Shown here in pieces: positions 26,565-36,300 of a stretch of 64,000 nt of DNA. The notes under the pieces were generated by a model. The model saw only the letters and a list, made by a program, of their open reading frames with translations, was not told the origin of the DNA and made no database searches. The stretch's first letter is position 1; every line of letters starts with the position of its first letter. A program made the translations under genes and the position numbers. The stretch is taken from contig NZ_NRGW01000001.1 in NCBI RefSeq assembly GCF_002332255.1, forward strand, positions 434,001-498,000. The letters run 5' to 3'. Source of the stretch: Halomonas sp. JB37 (GTDB lineage: Bacteria > Pseudomonadota > Gammaproteobacteria > Pseudomonadales > Halomonadaceae).

Positions 26565-29500
26565 TTATCTGAGTTCTTGCAGAGTTTCCGCTGTGCTAAA
26601 AGTTTGGTGGATACGTCCCTTTAACGCCTCAAGCTGAAGATTAATCTCTTCTGCAAGATTTCCGCTCCAAAGTACTGACGTTTCCATATTTTTATATTTA
26701 CCTGATCGAGCAGCGCTGGCCCAGTTGTAAGACCCAATACACATCAAACTCTCATCGATCATAATAAGTTTACTGTGCACTTGACTAACAACATTGACCG
26801 TTATTTTATATTCTGCAAGTGCCTTACAGCACTGCTTAAAATTGACCTTTTTATCTTCACAAGGCTGCTTTCCATTAAAGGTGTTGAAGTGCAAATCAGT
26901 ATAGATTTCTACCATAACGCCCCGGTCGGATGTTCGTTTTAATTCCTCTAAAAGCCCTGTCTCCTTTAACCGGTTTAATGATATCCAAGGGGAAACCATG
27001 GCAATGCGCTGTTGGACGCTTGTCAGTAATTCCTTCAAGTATTGATCATGCGCTTTCGAGTCGTTGATGATTTGCGGTGTTTGACACATCGCTAACAAAT
27101 CGGGACGTACCGCTTTTGCCGTGAAACACAGCTCATTATCCTCACTACTAAACAAATAACGGCCTAGCAAGTGTCGTGGCGTGCCCCGGGCCGCCATACC
27201 TATAACGTCCATATCGCCAAATACGATAAAACTGTCCTTAGCACGTGAGACAGCCACATTCAGAATCGATGGGTCATTGTCGATAAAATTGCCATCTTCG
27301 TGTCGTGAATATACCCCTGAAAACAGCACTACGGGACGTTCCGCGCCTTGCAGCGCATGCACTGTGCCTACCGTCATTTCTGCTTCGCCCCGGCCAATCT
27401 TGATATTGCGTGCTTGGCACTCCTGCTCAATCAAACTGGCCTGAGCCTTGAAGGGCGTCACCACGCCCACGATCTGTTCCAGCGGCTTATCATGAGCCGC
27501 TTCTAACTGCTCGCGTTGGGTCGCCAGCCATTCAGCCATAGTGATGGCTTCGAGCCGATTGATACGACTCCCCGAGGGTGGCGACTCGGCCCGGCCATCC
27601 ACATGCACATAACCAAAGGGCGGCAGTTCGGCATCAATAGCCGGCTTGACGCGCAGCGGTTGCAAAAGCCCGCGGTAACAGAGGTCGTTGCAGTAGGCGA
27701 TGATATCGTTCAGGCAGCGGCGATGCTCGCGCAGAAACATGCCCGGCTCGGCCTGTTCGAGATAATGGTAGCGGCTGGCCTTTTGCGCGATGCGCATTAC
27801 GCTGCCATCCACCACCGAACGGCCGCCTTCGCGCAACTCTTCGTATTCGTCCAAGGCTGAGATCAGGTCTTGATGCGAAAGATTGCCCACATCCACCGTC
27901 TGCGACTGCGTGGCCACCGGCTTGATCTGGTGCACATCGCCAATCGCCAGCACGCGCTTGGCCAGTGCGATGGAGGCACCCGCCACATCGGGCGCCACCT
28001 GCCCGGCCTCGTCGATAATCAACAGGTCGATCTCATTAATCAGGTAATCAAGCCGAAACTGCCCTGCGCCTTCGAAGACGCGATGGGTCATGTGGTCGGG
28101 CAACGAGTGCAGTGTCGATACGATGCAGGGCGTCAGCATCATGCGGCGTCGCCAGCGTGGGCGTACCTTGGCTAGCCCCGGTTTCTCCTTGCCTGTGGCT
28201 GTCTGCTCGGCCAGTTCGTCAGCACGCGTGGCGCAATCCTCCAGCCAGCGCGACTCCCAGTAGTGCACCGCCAGTTGAAAGAGCTGAAAGCGTAGCGTGG
28301 TATCCAGCTCCTGATCAAAGGCGTCAAACGAGTCCGGTAGCGTCTCGAAACCCAGCGCTCGATAGGCGGTATCAAGCCGTTCGGTGACCTGCTCGATTTC
28401 TTGAAGCCCGTGCTGGCATTCGGCCACAAAGGCTTGTTGCTGTTCTATGGCCTCGCGCTGCCCGCCAAGCCAACCCTTTAATGCGGCCTCGGGCGTACTC
28501 GCTGGTGATGCCTGTTCGATCAGCCGCCGCGCCTCGGCGCTCAACTGCTCGCTAATGAAAAGCTCACGGCGTAGTTGGCGCTTTTTGGCCACCGGGGGTA
28601 GCACGGCGAGCAGCGATAGCCACATCGGTTCCTCGGCGCAAAAGCGCTGCCAGCGCTTGAGGTCCGCTTCGATGGCGTCGCGTTCAGTGTGCAGTGTGGT
28701 AATCGCCGCCTTCTTGCGGGCCAGTGCCTCCTCAGGCGCATCGCCTAGTTTCTCAATCAGCTGCGCCTGAAGCGCCGCTCGTTTCGTCCAACCCTGTTGA
28801 AGGGTGGCGAGCCGGGCTTGTCTGTCGCTCAGCCGCTGGTGAAGCTGCGCGCGGACGCTGTCGATACGTGTGAGCGTGGCATCTCCGAGCGCCTCCTGGG
28901 CATGCTCTAAAAATACTGCCTCGGCGCTATCGAGATACTCGGGGGATTCGACCCGGCGATAAAACGTCGGGGTTTGATAATGCTGGGAAGCCTCGCCTTC
29001 CTTGCTGGGGGCAGGGTAGTAGCCGCCGTAGCTGGTGACCTCGGGCAGCCAGCGCCCGCCGAAAGCGTCCTGGGTTTCCTCGAAATCCTTGGCGAAGGCT
29101 TCGAGCACATTGGTCACGGCCTGGTTGTTGGTGGAGGCTGCCACGATCAACGGTGGATCTTCTTCATTCAGCGCGGCCTTTACCCACCGCGAAGCCACGG
29201 CCGAGAGCACGAACGTCGTTTTGCCGGTGCCCGGCGGGCCGTTGACTGCCAGCACCTCGCCGTCTTCCATCGCCATGACCTGCGCCAGCGCATCGCGCTG
29301 GGCAATGGCCAGCGGGTACTGCGAATTGGCGTGGCCCAGCCGATGGGGCATGCTCGCGAACGGCTCAATGCACGGCTGGTATGTCTCGATGCGTGAAAGC
29401 GCGTAGCTTTCAACCAGCGGCAACCGTTGATCGTTTTGGGAGAGCCAGTCGTAAAGGGCGATGATCTTGTCCGCGGCGCCCAGCTGGTCATCGACCTTGG

Positions 29501-30131
29501 CAATGCGCGCCTCAGAGGCGTTTTCGAACGCCTCTCTCAGCAGCTCTTTCGGGCAGAGCGTTTCGAACAGTTGGCGCGAAAGGTCGTAATACGTCTTCCA
29601 GCGCTCGCTGTGCGCTTCGGGGTCGGATTCCTCGAGTAGCGCCCGCGCCTCGCTCTCCGACCATACCGGCGGCTCATGCCTGCTCAAAAAGCGATCCTGC
29701 CTGGCGACATCGGTCAGTGTGAAGCGATCATCGGCCTGGGGCGCCAGCAGGTCGCGCGGAATCACCGGCGGCTCGGCGGGGATCATGCGCCCATCGCGCG
29801 CGACCCACAAACCGCAGATCAACGGCGTGATCACGTCGGGGTAGAGTGCCCGTTTTTTCGCCCCGTGCTCCAGCAGTGCCTTGTACACCGCCGGGCGTAG
29901 CACAACGCGCACGAGTTGAGTGGCTTCCTTTTCTCCCTTGAAAAGCCGCTGGAGTACCGAGTGATGCGCGGGTAGCCGCCCTTCGCGGTATACCGTGCTC
30001 TCGAGCTGCTCTGTTTGTTCCAGCTCTTTTTTGGTCAACGTTCCGCGGCCACTCTCGGCGTCCGCCAGCGAATTGCGCCAGTAACGAAGCCACTGTTTGG
30101 CCGTGGGGCGGGAGGTATCTGCCTGGCTCAT
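26565..30131 (-). CDS. mkoC: Mokosh type II-like defence protein: SF1 helicase fused to PLD nuclease
   Basis: 1188-residue fusion. The UPF1/COG1112-like SF1 helicase shows a Q-motif region (AIAQRDALAQV), Walker A GPPGTGKT (298-305), Walker B IIDEAGQ (705-711), GDVHQIKPV, VGTVHALQGAE and motif VI NVAVSRAKD (958-966). A charged, probably coiled-coil insertion of about 190 residues (410-600) separates motifs Ia and II. The C-terminal 170 residues form a phospholipase-D nuclease half-site, HSKLIMID at 1119-1126 followed by GSYNW; only one HKD is evident, so it should dimerise. A single-protein RNA-helicase plus PLD is the published description of Mokosh type II. Its ATG overlaps the hsdS stop (ATGA). 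The name rests on architecture, not on a search. Confidence 0.75.
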   Translation of the reverse strand: MSQADTSRPTAKQWLRYWRNSLADAESGRGTLTKKELEQTEQLESTVYREGRLPAHHSVLQRLFKGEKEATQLVRVVLRPAVYKALLEHGAKKRALYPDVITPLICGLWVARDGRMIPAEPPVIPRDLLAPQADDRFTLTDVARQDRFLSRHEPPVWSESEARALLEESDPEAHSERWKTYYDLSRQLFETLCPKELLREAFENASEARIAKVDDQLGAADKIIALYDWLSQNDQRLPLVESYALSRIETYQPCIEPFASMPHRLGHANSQYPLAIAQRDALAQVMAMEDGEVLAVNGPPGTGKTTFVLSAVASRWVKAALNEEDPPLIVAASTNNQAVTNVLEAFAKDFEETQDAFGGRWLPEVTSYGGYYPAPSKEGEASQHYQTPTFYRRVESPEYLDSAEAVFLEHAQEALGDATLTRIDSVRAQLHQRLSDRQARLATLQQGWTKRAALQAQLIEKLGDAPEEALARKKAAITTLHTERDAIEADLKRWQRFCAEEPMWLSLLAVLPPVAKKRQLRRELFISEQLSAEARRLIEQASPASTPEAALKGWLGGQREAIEQQQAFVAECQHGLQEIEQVTERLDTAYRALGFETLPDSFDAFDQELDTTLRFQLFQLAVHYWESRWLEDCATRADELAEQTATGKEKPGLAKVRPRWRRRMMLTPCIVSTLHSLPDHMTHRVFEGAGQFRLDYLINEIDLLIIDEAGQVAPDVAGASIALAKRVLAIGDVHQIKPVATQSQTVDVGNLSHQDLISALDEYEELREGGRSVVDGSVMRIAQKASRYHYLEQAEPGMFLREHRRCLNDIIAYCNDLCYRGLLQPLRVKPAIDAELPPFGYVHVDGRAESPPSGSRINRLEAITMAEWLATQREQLEAAHDKPLEQIVGVVTPFKAQASLIEQECQARNIKIGRGEAEMTVGTVHALQGAERPVVLFSGVYSRHEDGNFIDNDPSILNVAVSRAKDSFIVFGDMDVIGMAARGTPRHLLGRYLFSSEDNELCFTAKAVRPDLLAMCQTPQIINDSKAHDQYLKELLTSVQQRIAMVSPWISLNRLKETGLLEELKRTSDRGVMVEIYTDLHFNTFNGKQPCEDKKVNFKQCCKALAEYKITVNVVSQVHSKLIMIDESLMCIGSYNWASAARSGKYKNMETSVLWSGNLAEEINLQLEALKGRIHQTFSTAETLQELR

Positions 30132-31525
30132 GTCGTCGTCTTCTTCCTTGTACGTTTTTTGGGCGCCTGCGCCGCCCGCTCTTCCTTAATGCGTGCCAGC
30201 AGCGCCTTGGCGCTGTTCTCGCCGCTGATTAGTGCCGGGTTGTCTTTGCGCCACTGCTCGGTCAACTCGCCACGGAACGCCTTGGCGAGGATCGACTGGG
30301 TAAGCTGGTTGACGCGTGCGAAGGCGCTATTGACCTGGCGCTCGACGGTGTCGGCGTAGGCAAAGAGCTGATCGGCGCGGCGAACGATTTCGGTTTGTTC
30401 TTCAAGAGTTGGTAAATCCAGCATGCAGCTTTTCACATCATTTTGATTAATGCTTGCTTGATTCACTGCAAGTTTTGCATTGGCTCGTAGTTGCTCTAGG
30501 CCGACCGGACTTCTCAAGAATAGAGAGATAAATTCTGGCTTTGCTAAGCCTCTTTTGAGAGATAGCCGCATGATGTTGCTTTCAAAAACAACTGGTTCTA
30601 CCAAGTCTTTTACTAATGCACTTTTCCCAAGATACTCAATACTATTTACACGATTAACAAGGATATCACCCTTGTTGATTTGCCATTTTTCGATCTCTGA
30701 TAGCGACAGTTGAACCCTTTTTAGCTCTTTCCAATCAGCGATAAGCCCGTCATAAAAACTATCGATTCGGATAATTAAACACCCAGAGCCATACAGCTTG
30801 GTTGGCTTATAAACTCCGTTCTGAGGTCCACTTTCAACAAGATGACCGAGTGATACTGTTTGCCATTCATGATTTGTTGAGTATTTTTTGTGCCACTCCT
30901 CCGTCAACCGCCCAGTCACCGCCGCCGCAAGCACAGATTGGCGGAAGCATTTGAGAATCTCGGGAATGCGCTCAAGGCGGGCTTTGGTGTTGTCCACCTG
31001 GGCCAGCAGTGTGTCGAGTTTGTCGGCTATGATTTTTTGTTCGGCGAGGGGAGGCAAGATAAAAGGTAGCTTCTTGGCATTCGCACCTGAAATCTCTTTG
31101 AATGTTGTACCCGTCCCCATACTTTCTGCAATGTCCCGGATGCTACGCAAGAAATAGTACGCGTAACTCGGCTCGATTTTGGATGGCATGACGAAGTTCT
31201 TGAATCCCTGGTTCGTCGATATTTCGTTCGCAGCCACAGCGACATAACCGATTGGCGCGCGGCTACTAAAGAGTAATGTGCCTGTGGGCATCTTCTTTGC
31301 TGAGCATTTTTCATAACCTTTTGCGCTGAGATCTCGTGCACCATGGGCGATGTATTTCTCCGCGTACTTACTTAGGTCGGCTGGGGTTAGCCAAGCGATT
31401 TGGGTTTCCGGCTTGGCAAAGTTGTCAGGATCGCTTGCTTTTGGTGTGCCCCCAGCAATCACATCGGCAACTTCGCCAATTAAAAGGGAGAGCCATTGTT
31501 CGGGGATCTGCAGGCTGTCAGTCAC
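30128..31525 (-). CDS. hsdS: Type I restriction-modification specificity subunit HsdS
   Basis: 465-residue specificity subunit. Two target-recognition domains (about residues 10-145 and 215-350) alternate with conserved helical spacers, each opened by a matching block (LPPLAEQKIIADKLDTLL and LPTLEEQTEIVRRADQLF) and ending in TGRLTEEW or RGELTEQW. It starts with GTG, overlapping the hsdM stop by 4 bp, and its stop overlaps the mkoC start. The recognition-domain parts look more AT-rich than the spacers (24 of 60 G+C at 30541-30600 against 37 of 60 at 30181-30240), as expected when these domains are exchanged. The target sequence cannot be predicted. Confidence 0.93.
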   Translation of the reverse strand: MTDSLQIPEQWLSLLIGEVADVIAGGTPKASDPDNFAKPETQIAWLTPADLSKYAEKYIAHGARDLSAKGYEKCSAKKMPTGTLLFSSRAPIGYVAVAANEISTNQGFKNFVMPSKIEPSYAYYFLRSIRDIAESMGTGTTFKEISGANAKKLPFILPPLAEQKIIADKLDTLLAQVDNTKARLERIPEILKCFRQSVLAAAVTGRLTEEWHKKYSTNHEWQTVSLGHLVESGPQNGVYKPTKLYGSGCLIIRIDSFYDGLIADWKELKRVQLSLSEIEKWQINKGDILVNRVNSIEYLGKSALVKDLVEPVVFESNIMRLSLKRGLAKPEFISLFLRSPVGLEQLRANAKLAVNQASINQNDVKSCMLDLPTLEEQTEIVRRADQLFAYADTVERQVNSAFARVNQLTQSILAKAFRGELTEQWRKDNPALISGENSAKALLARIKEERAAQAPKKRTRKKTTT

Positions 31526-33201
31526 TGGTTGCCTCCCATCATCTGGTTGATAATGGCTCGCCGCCCATCTGCCTTATCCTCTGCTCCTAATTCCCGCATC
31601 AGCGCGTCCAGTTCGCCCAGCGCTTGCACCAGTTCGCTCATGGCCTCACCCGCCAGCACGCTGGGTTCGGGCAGGTTGGCGGCGTCGATGCTGTCTTTGT
31701 CCTTCAGCCAGCTGATATCCAATGAGTCGCTTTTGGTGTCGCTAATCCACGCGCGACTGAAACAGCGCCAGCGGGATTTGGCCAGGCGGTCATCGTTCAC
31801 GCCCTGGTTTTCGTCGGTGGTGTCGGTATCTACTGCGATTTCTTCCGCATTAAACGACCATTCGCCTTCTTGGCGTTCACTGAGCACGTTTGCGAAGGCT
31901 TCGCCCGTCGCTCCCGGCATCCTGCCTCCCGCGACATTCGCACTTCCCTGTGCGTCATACACCGCTTCGAACGGCTTTAAGTGCTGTTCGCCGAACGGCG
32001 TGCGCTTGCCGAAGCTGGGCATATTGGTGCGCAGGTCGTAGACCCAGACATTCTCGGTGCAGCGCTCTTCCTGGTACTTATCGGTGGCGCTACCCTTGGT
32101 AAAAAACAGCACATTGGTCTTCACACCCTGGGCGTAAAATATGCCGGTGGGCAGGCGCAGAATGGTGTGCAGGTTGCACTTGTCCATCAGGTCGCGGCGC
32201 ACGTCCGCGCCCACGCCTGCCTCGAATAGCACGTTATCCGGCAGCACCACTGCGGCGCGGCCGCCGGGCTTCAGGTTGCGGTAGATGTGCTGCAGGAAGG
32301 CAAGCTGCTTGTTGCTGGTCTTAAACGTGAGGTCGTCGCGAGTGATGCTGGCATCGCCGCCTTTGCTGGTGCCGAAGGGCGGGTTGGCGAGTATTACATC
32401 GGCTTTGGCGAGGCTTGCGCCTGCCTGGCCCAGGGCGTTGCCAAGAAGGACGACGCCATCTTCGCCGCCTTCCATGCCGTGTAACAAGCAATTCATTAGC
32501 GCCAAACGACGAGTGCCGGGCACTAGCTCAATGCCCACAAAGGCTTTGTTTTGCTGGAACAGCTGCTGCTGGGCGTCCAGGTCGGCGAGGTCGTCGGTGT
32601 GCTCTTTAATGTACTGATCGGTAGCGGTTAAAAAGCCCGCCGTGCCCGCTGCAGGGTCTTGAATCAGCTCGCCGTGTTGAGGCTTCACGCAGCGCACCAT
32701 GCTGTTGATCAGTTCACGCGGGGTGAAGTACTGCCCGGCGCCGGACTTGGTCTCGTTGGCGTTCTTTTCAAGTAGCCCCTCGTACAAATCGCCCAGGCCA
32801 TCTTCCTGGGCGCTGAACCAGTCGATGCCGTCGAGCGCCTTGATCATCTGCTCCAGATGGCGCGGTTCGCGCAGGCGGGTTTGCGCATCGGCGTACACCG
32901 CGCTAATCAGCGGGTCGGTATGAACCAAGCGGCCGGTGCCGTCGCGGCCACTGGAAAGGCTGAGTAGAATACGCTTGTAGTCGTCCAGCAGGTTAATGCC
33001 GGATTTATGGTTTAGGTCCGTCCAGCGGCAGCCTTCCGGCAGCGGGTGCTTTTTCAGGGTGCCTGCTTCGGTGTTCTCATGCACCATTTTGATAAACAGC
33101 AGTAGCACCAGCTCGGTGACGTAGTCGGAGTAGTTGATGCCGTCATCGCGCAGTACGTCACACAGGTTCCAGAGTTTTTGAACGATGTCGTTATTGGTCA
33201 T
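31522..33201 (-). CDS. hsdM: Type I restriction-modification DNA methyltransferase HsdM
   Basis: 559-residue N6-adenine methyltransferase. An N-terminal helical domain (HsdM_N) precedes the SAM-binding motif DPAAGTAGFL (182-191) and catalytic NPPFG (273-277), the gamma-class order. GAGQYFTPREL near 155-165 is also typical. With HsdS it makes the M2S methylase and with HsdR the restriction complex. A 167-bp gap with its own promoter-like sequence separates it from hsdR, so methylation may be expressed independently of cleavage. Confidence 0.95.
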   Translation of the reverse strand: MTNNDIVQKLWNLCDVLRDDGINYSDYVTELVLLLFIKMVHENTEAGTLKKHPLPEGCRWTDLNHKSGINLLDDYKRILLSLSSGRDGTGRLVHTDPLISAVYADAQTRLREPRHLEQMIKALDGIDWFSAQEDGLGDLYEGLLEKNANETKSGAGQYFTPRELINSMVRCVKPQHGELIQDPAAGTAGFLTATDQYIKEHTDDLADLDAQQQLFQQNKAFVGIELVPGTRRLALMNCLLHGMEGGEDGVVLLGNALGQAGASLAKADVILANPPFGTSKGGDASITRDDLTFKTSNKQLAFLQHIYRNLKPGGRAAVVLPDNVLFEAGVGADVRRDLMDKCNLHTILRLPTGIFYAQGVKTNVLFFTKGSATDKYQEERCTENVWVYDLRTNMPSFGKRTPFGEQHLKPFEAVYDAQGSANVAGGRMPGATGEAFANVLSERQEGEWSFNAEEIAVDTDTTDENQGVNDDRLAKSRWRCFSRAWISDTKSDSLDISWLKDKDSIDAANLPEPSVLAGEAMSELVQALGELDALMRELGAEDKADGRRAIINQMMGGNQ

Positions 33202-33318
33202 GAGGTTCCTAGGGCGATAAAAAGCGATTGAAGCGCTGACATGGTTAGAAAAGGCCGAAATCTTTGCACGTTACTGAGCACATGTTAAGAAAAGCCGGTT
33301 TTCTATATATGTGGCGTC

Positions 33319-33341
33319 TCGTCATAAAAGCGCTATGACGA
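33319..33341 (-). promoter_or_regulatory. Inverted repeat and possible internal promoter between hsdR and hsdM
   Basis: Perfect 8-bp inverted repeat TCGTCATA / TATGACGA with a 7-nt spacer, in an AT-rich stretch ahead of hsdM. On the transcribed strand a TATATA-like -10 element follows the repeat about 17 bp later. The T run lies before, not after, the hairpin in the minus direction, so this is not a terminator for hsdR; an operator or promoter fits better. Confidence 0.4.
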
Positions 33342-33368
33342 AAAAATACTAAAAACTATATAGCGCGG

Positions 33369-36300
33369 TCATGCACTTTTGGGCGGCCACATTGCCTCAT
33401 TCAGCTCTTCCAGCACACTGTCCAATTGCTCGCCCAGCACTTTATCCAGTTGCTTAGCACCGCCTTGAAAGGCGGGGAGCTGGTTGACGGTATCCCGGTC
33501 GAGAATCACTTCCTTGGTGAGCTGTTTGGCCAGTTTTCCCAGCCACTTGCGTTGGTTGGGCGTCCAGTCGTGCTGGGTGTAGAGGCGATCCATGGCATCG
33601 GCGACGCGCTGTTCAAATGGTTTTAACGGCTCGCCGAGGGCGGCGCGGCGGATATGGCCGATGATGCTGGCGGCAATATCCTGATTGGTGTGGTTGCGCA
33701 CGGCGCTTTGCAGGTTGGCTTCCGAGTAGCCGTGGTTATCCAGCAGCACTTTGACGTCTTTCAACTGCGATCGGGTAAGATCGCGGGGTTGGTTGACCAC
33801 CACGGCTAGGGCAGCGGATTGGTTGATCTGCTCTTTGATAAACGCATTGAAGCTATCCAGATAGTCTTCCGGGCGTTTATGAACGCCGTAGCTCTGGCTG
33901 CGCTCGCGAATCTCATCGTCGTGGTCGGAAATCACCGGCATACGTTCGCTGCCCACCAGGTGCTTCACCTCTGCTAGCTGGTGTATCAGGCCGCTATGCT
34001 GGCGAAGAAACGCGGATGCCTGCCTTGGGCCCAGCTTATGTAAGTGCTCATGGAGTTTTTTCGGCTCCACCCCCCATAGGCTTTGAAGATCACTCAGTTT
34101 TTGTTTAAGCGCAGGTTTGTTTTCCGCTTTGGTGTCGGCCTTACGCAGTACGCGCATGACTTTTTGACTGAGCTGGTTCAGCACGACATCGGCCTGGCTC
34201 TCACCCTGCTGTTCGCCAGGGCTATTGAGTGAGTTTTCCAACTGGTGCTCATCGGTCAACTCATCGACTAGCTGTGCAAGGCTGATATTGGGGTCGCGCA
34301 CCAGCGGCTGCATGGTGTTGACCTCCGCCAGGGCGGCGTAGATATCCACCGGGTCGTAGATGGTGAACACGGTCTTGCCGATCTCATCGCAGCGGCGGGT
34401 GGCGCGGCCTATCATCTGTTCAAAAAGAATCCGTGAGCGCACTTGGCGCATAAACACCAAGTGGCAAATTTTGGGCACGTCGATGCCGGTGGTGAGTAGG
34501 TCGACGGTAATCGCGATATTGGGGTAGCGCTCGTTTTTATAGCGGCGAATCAGCTGAGCGACTTTGTCGCTTTTACCGGTGATTTTAGCCACCGCTGCCT
34601 GGTGGTAGCTGCCGTTATAAAGCGCTTTGAAAGCGTCATCCAGCAGACGTTTGACCATATCGGCGTGGAGGTCGGTGGCGCAGAAAATCAGCGTTTTTTC
34701 GTCGCCAAACGGGTCGAGCTCTTCGGCCAGTTGCTCACAGATCACGCGATTAAAGTTTTCGTTGATGACCTGGCGATTGAAGGCGTCAACGTCAAAGCGC
34801 AGTTCGTCTTCGAGTTCGCTGGTATCCACTTCGCCGGTTTGGGTGTTGATGACCTCAATGGGCTTACCCTTCTCAAACAGTATGCCTTCTTGGGTCAGCA
34901 GGGTTTCATAGCGTATGGGCGGTTCGTGGTCGATCAGCCAGTCATCCGCTACCGCTTCCCGATAGGAGTAGGTGTACACCGGCTTACCAAAAATCTCGCT
35001 GGTATGCTTGGCCGGGGTGGCGGTGAGCGCGATTTTGACCGCATCGAAGTAATCAAGCACCCGGCGGTAGCTGGAGAGGTACTGGCTAGCGTCGCGGGTG
35101 GCCAGCTCGCCTTCGGTCATCTCCTGGTCGAGCGTGTAGCCGCGGTGGGCTTCGTCGATAATGATGCAATCGAATTGATCAATCGGCGGTGCCTGGTCGC
35201 TCATAAAAATGCGCTTCACCATGGCCTGCACGGTGGCCACCTGCACGCGGGTTTCGGCTTCTGCCGCCATATCGCCCAGTTCTGCCACGTTGTAGATCTT
35301 GCTTAGGGTTTGGTTCTGCTCTAACGGGGCTTCGTTGAAGGCGTCAATGGCTTGATCGCCAAGGGCGGTACGGTCAACCAAAAACAGAATGCGGTGAAAG
35401 CGTTCGGTTTTTAGAAACCGGTACATAAGACCAATAATGGTGCGGGTTTTACCGGTACCTGTGGCCATGGCCAGCAGGGCCGCGCGGCTGCCGTGGGCCA
35501 GTGCGTGCTCGGTGGCGAGAATCGCTTTTTGCTGATACTCCCTTAACCGCAGGTAACCGAAGGGCTCGTGTTTGAGCAGCTTGTCGGCGTTTTCTCTATC
35601 GCGTTCCAGCAGGTTTAACAGGCCACCGGGGGTATGAAAGCGAGGTAAGGCGCGGCGTGTGTTACTGGGTTCTCGCACATCGCGAAACCAGGTGCCCGAC
35701 TGTTCGGCTAGCTGGGGGAGATAGGGGCGGCCGTTACAGGAGTACACAAAGGGCACTTTGAAGTGGCCCTCTTCATCGGCGGGCCAGGCAATGGTTCGCC
35801 CTACTAATTCCCAGGCCCCCACCAGCGGTGGCTCAACGCTGAGTCCTTTGCTGTAACGCTCAGATTGATCAATTTTGCCCGCGACATTGATGTTTTCTTT
35901 TTTGGCTTCAACCACGGCAATCGGTGTTAAACCGCAAAATAGCACGTAGTCTGCTCGTTCTTTTTGGCCATTGCCGCGATGCGCGGGCAGTGTAGGCCAT
36001 TCAGCAATGGCTCGGTAGGTGCCTTTCTCGGGGCGGGCACCCTTTTGATAGCTGATCTCTTGGCTGTCGGCTTCCCAGCCTGCTTCATTAAGCTGCTGGT
36101 CAATCAGTATGCGCGTTAACTCTTCACTCAGCGCCAAGGTGTCGCTGGCGGCTTTGGTTTTGCTGGCTACCTGTTGGCGCTGCTGATTAACGCTGCTTTC
36201 GCCCTGGGCGGTGAGCTGTGTTTGCAGGGCTTGAATCTTGGCTTCGTAAGCGTGCTGCTGCTGGGCTAATGTTTTTTCATGGCTTTGGGCCTGTTCGGCC

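Noticed and set aside
26565-30131. DISARM or BREX component
   Set aside because: No DUF1998, PglZ, Lon-like protease or separate DISARM methyltransferase nearby; the helicase is UPF1-like and carries its own PLD domain.
31496-32041. 181-codon plus-strand frame
   Set aside because: Antisense to hsdM, serine-rich with no motif; the hsdM protein across it is fully conserved in pattern.
34602-35306. 234-codon open frame on the plus strand
   Set aside because: Lies wholly within hsdR on the opposite strand; composition typical of an antisense frame and no recognisable domain.
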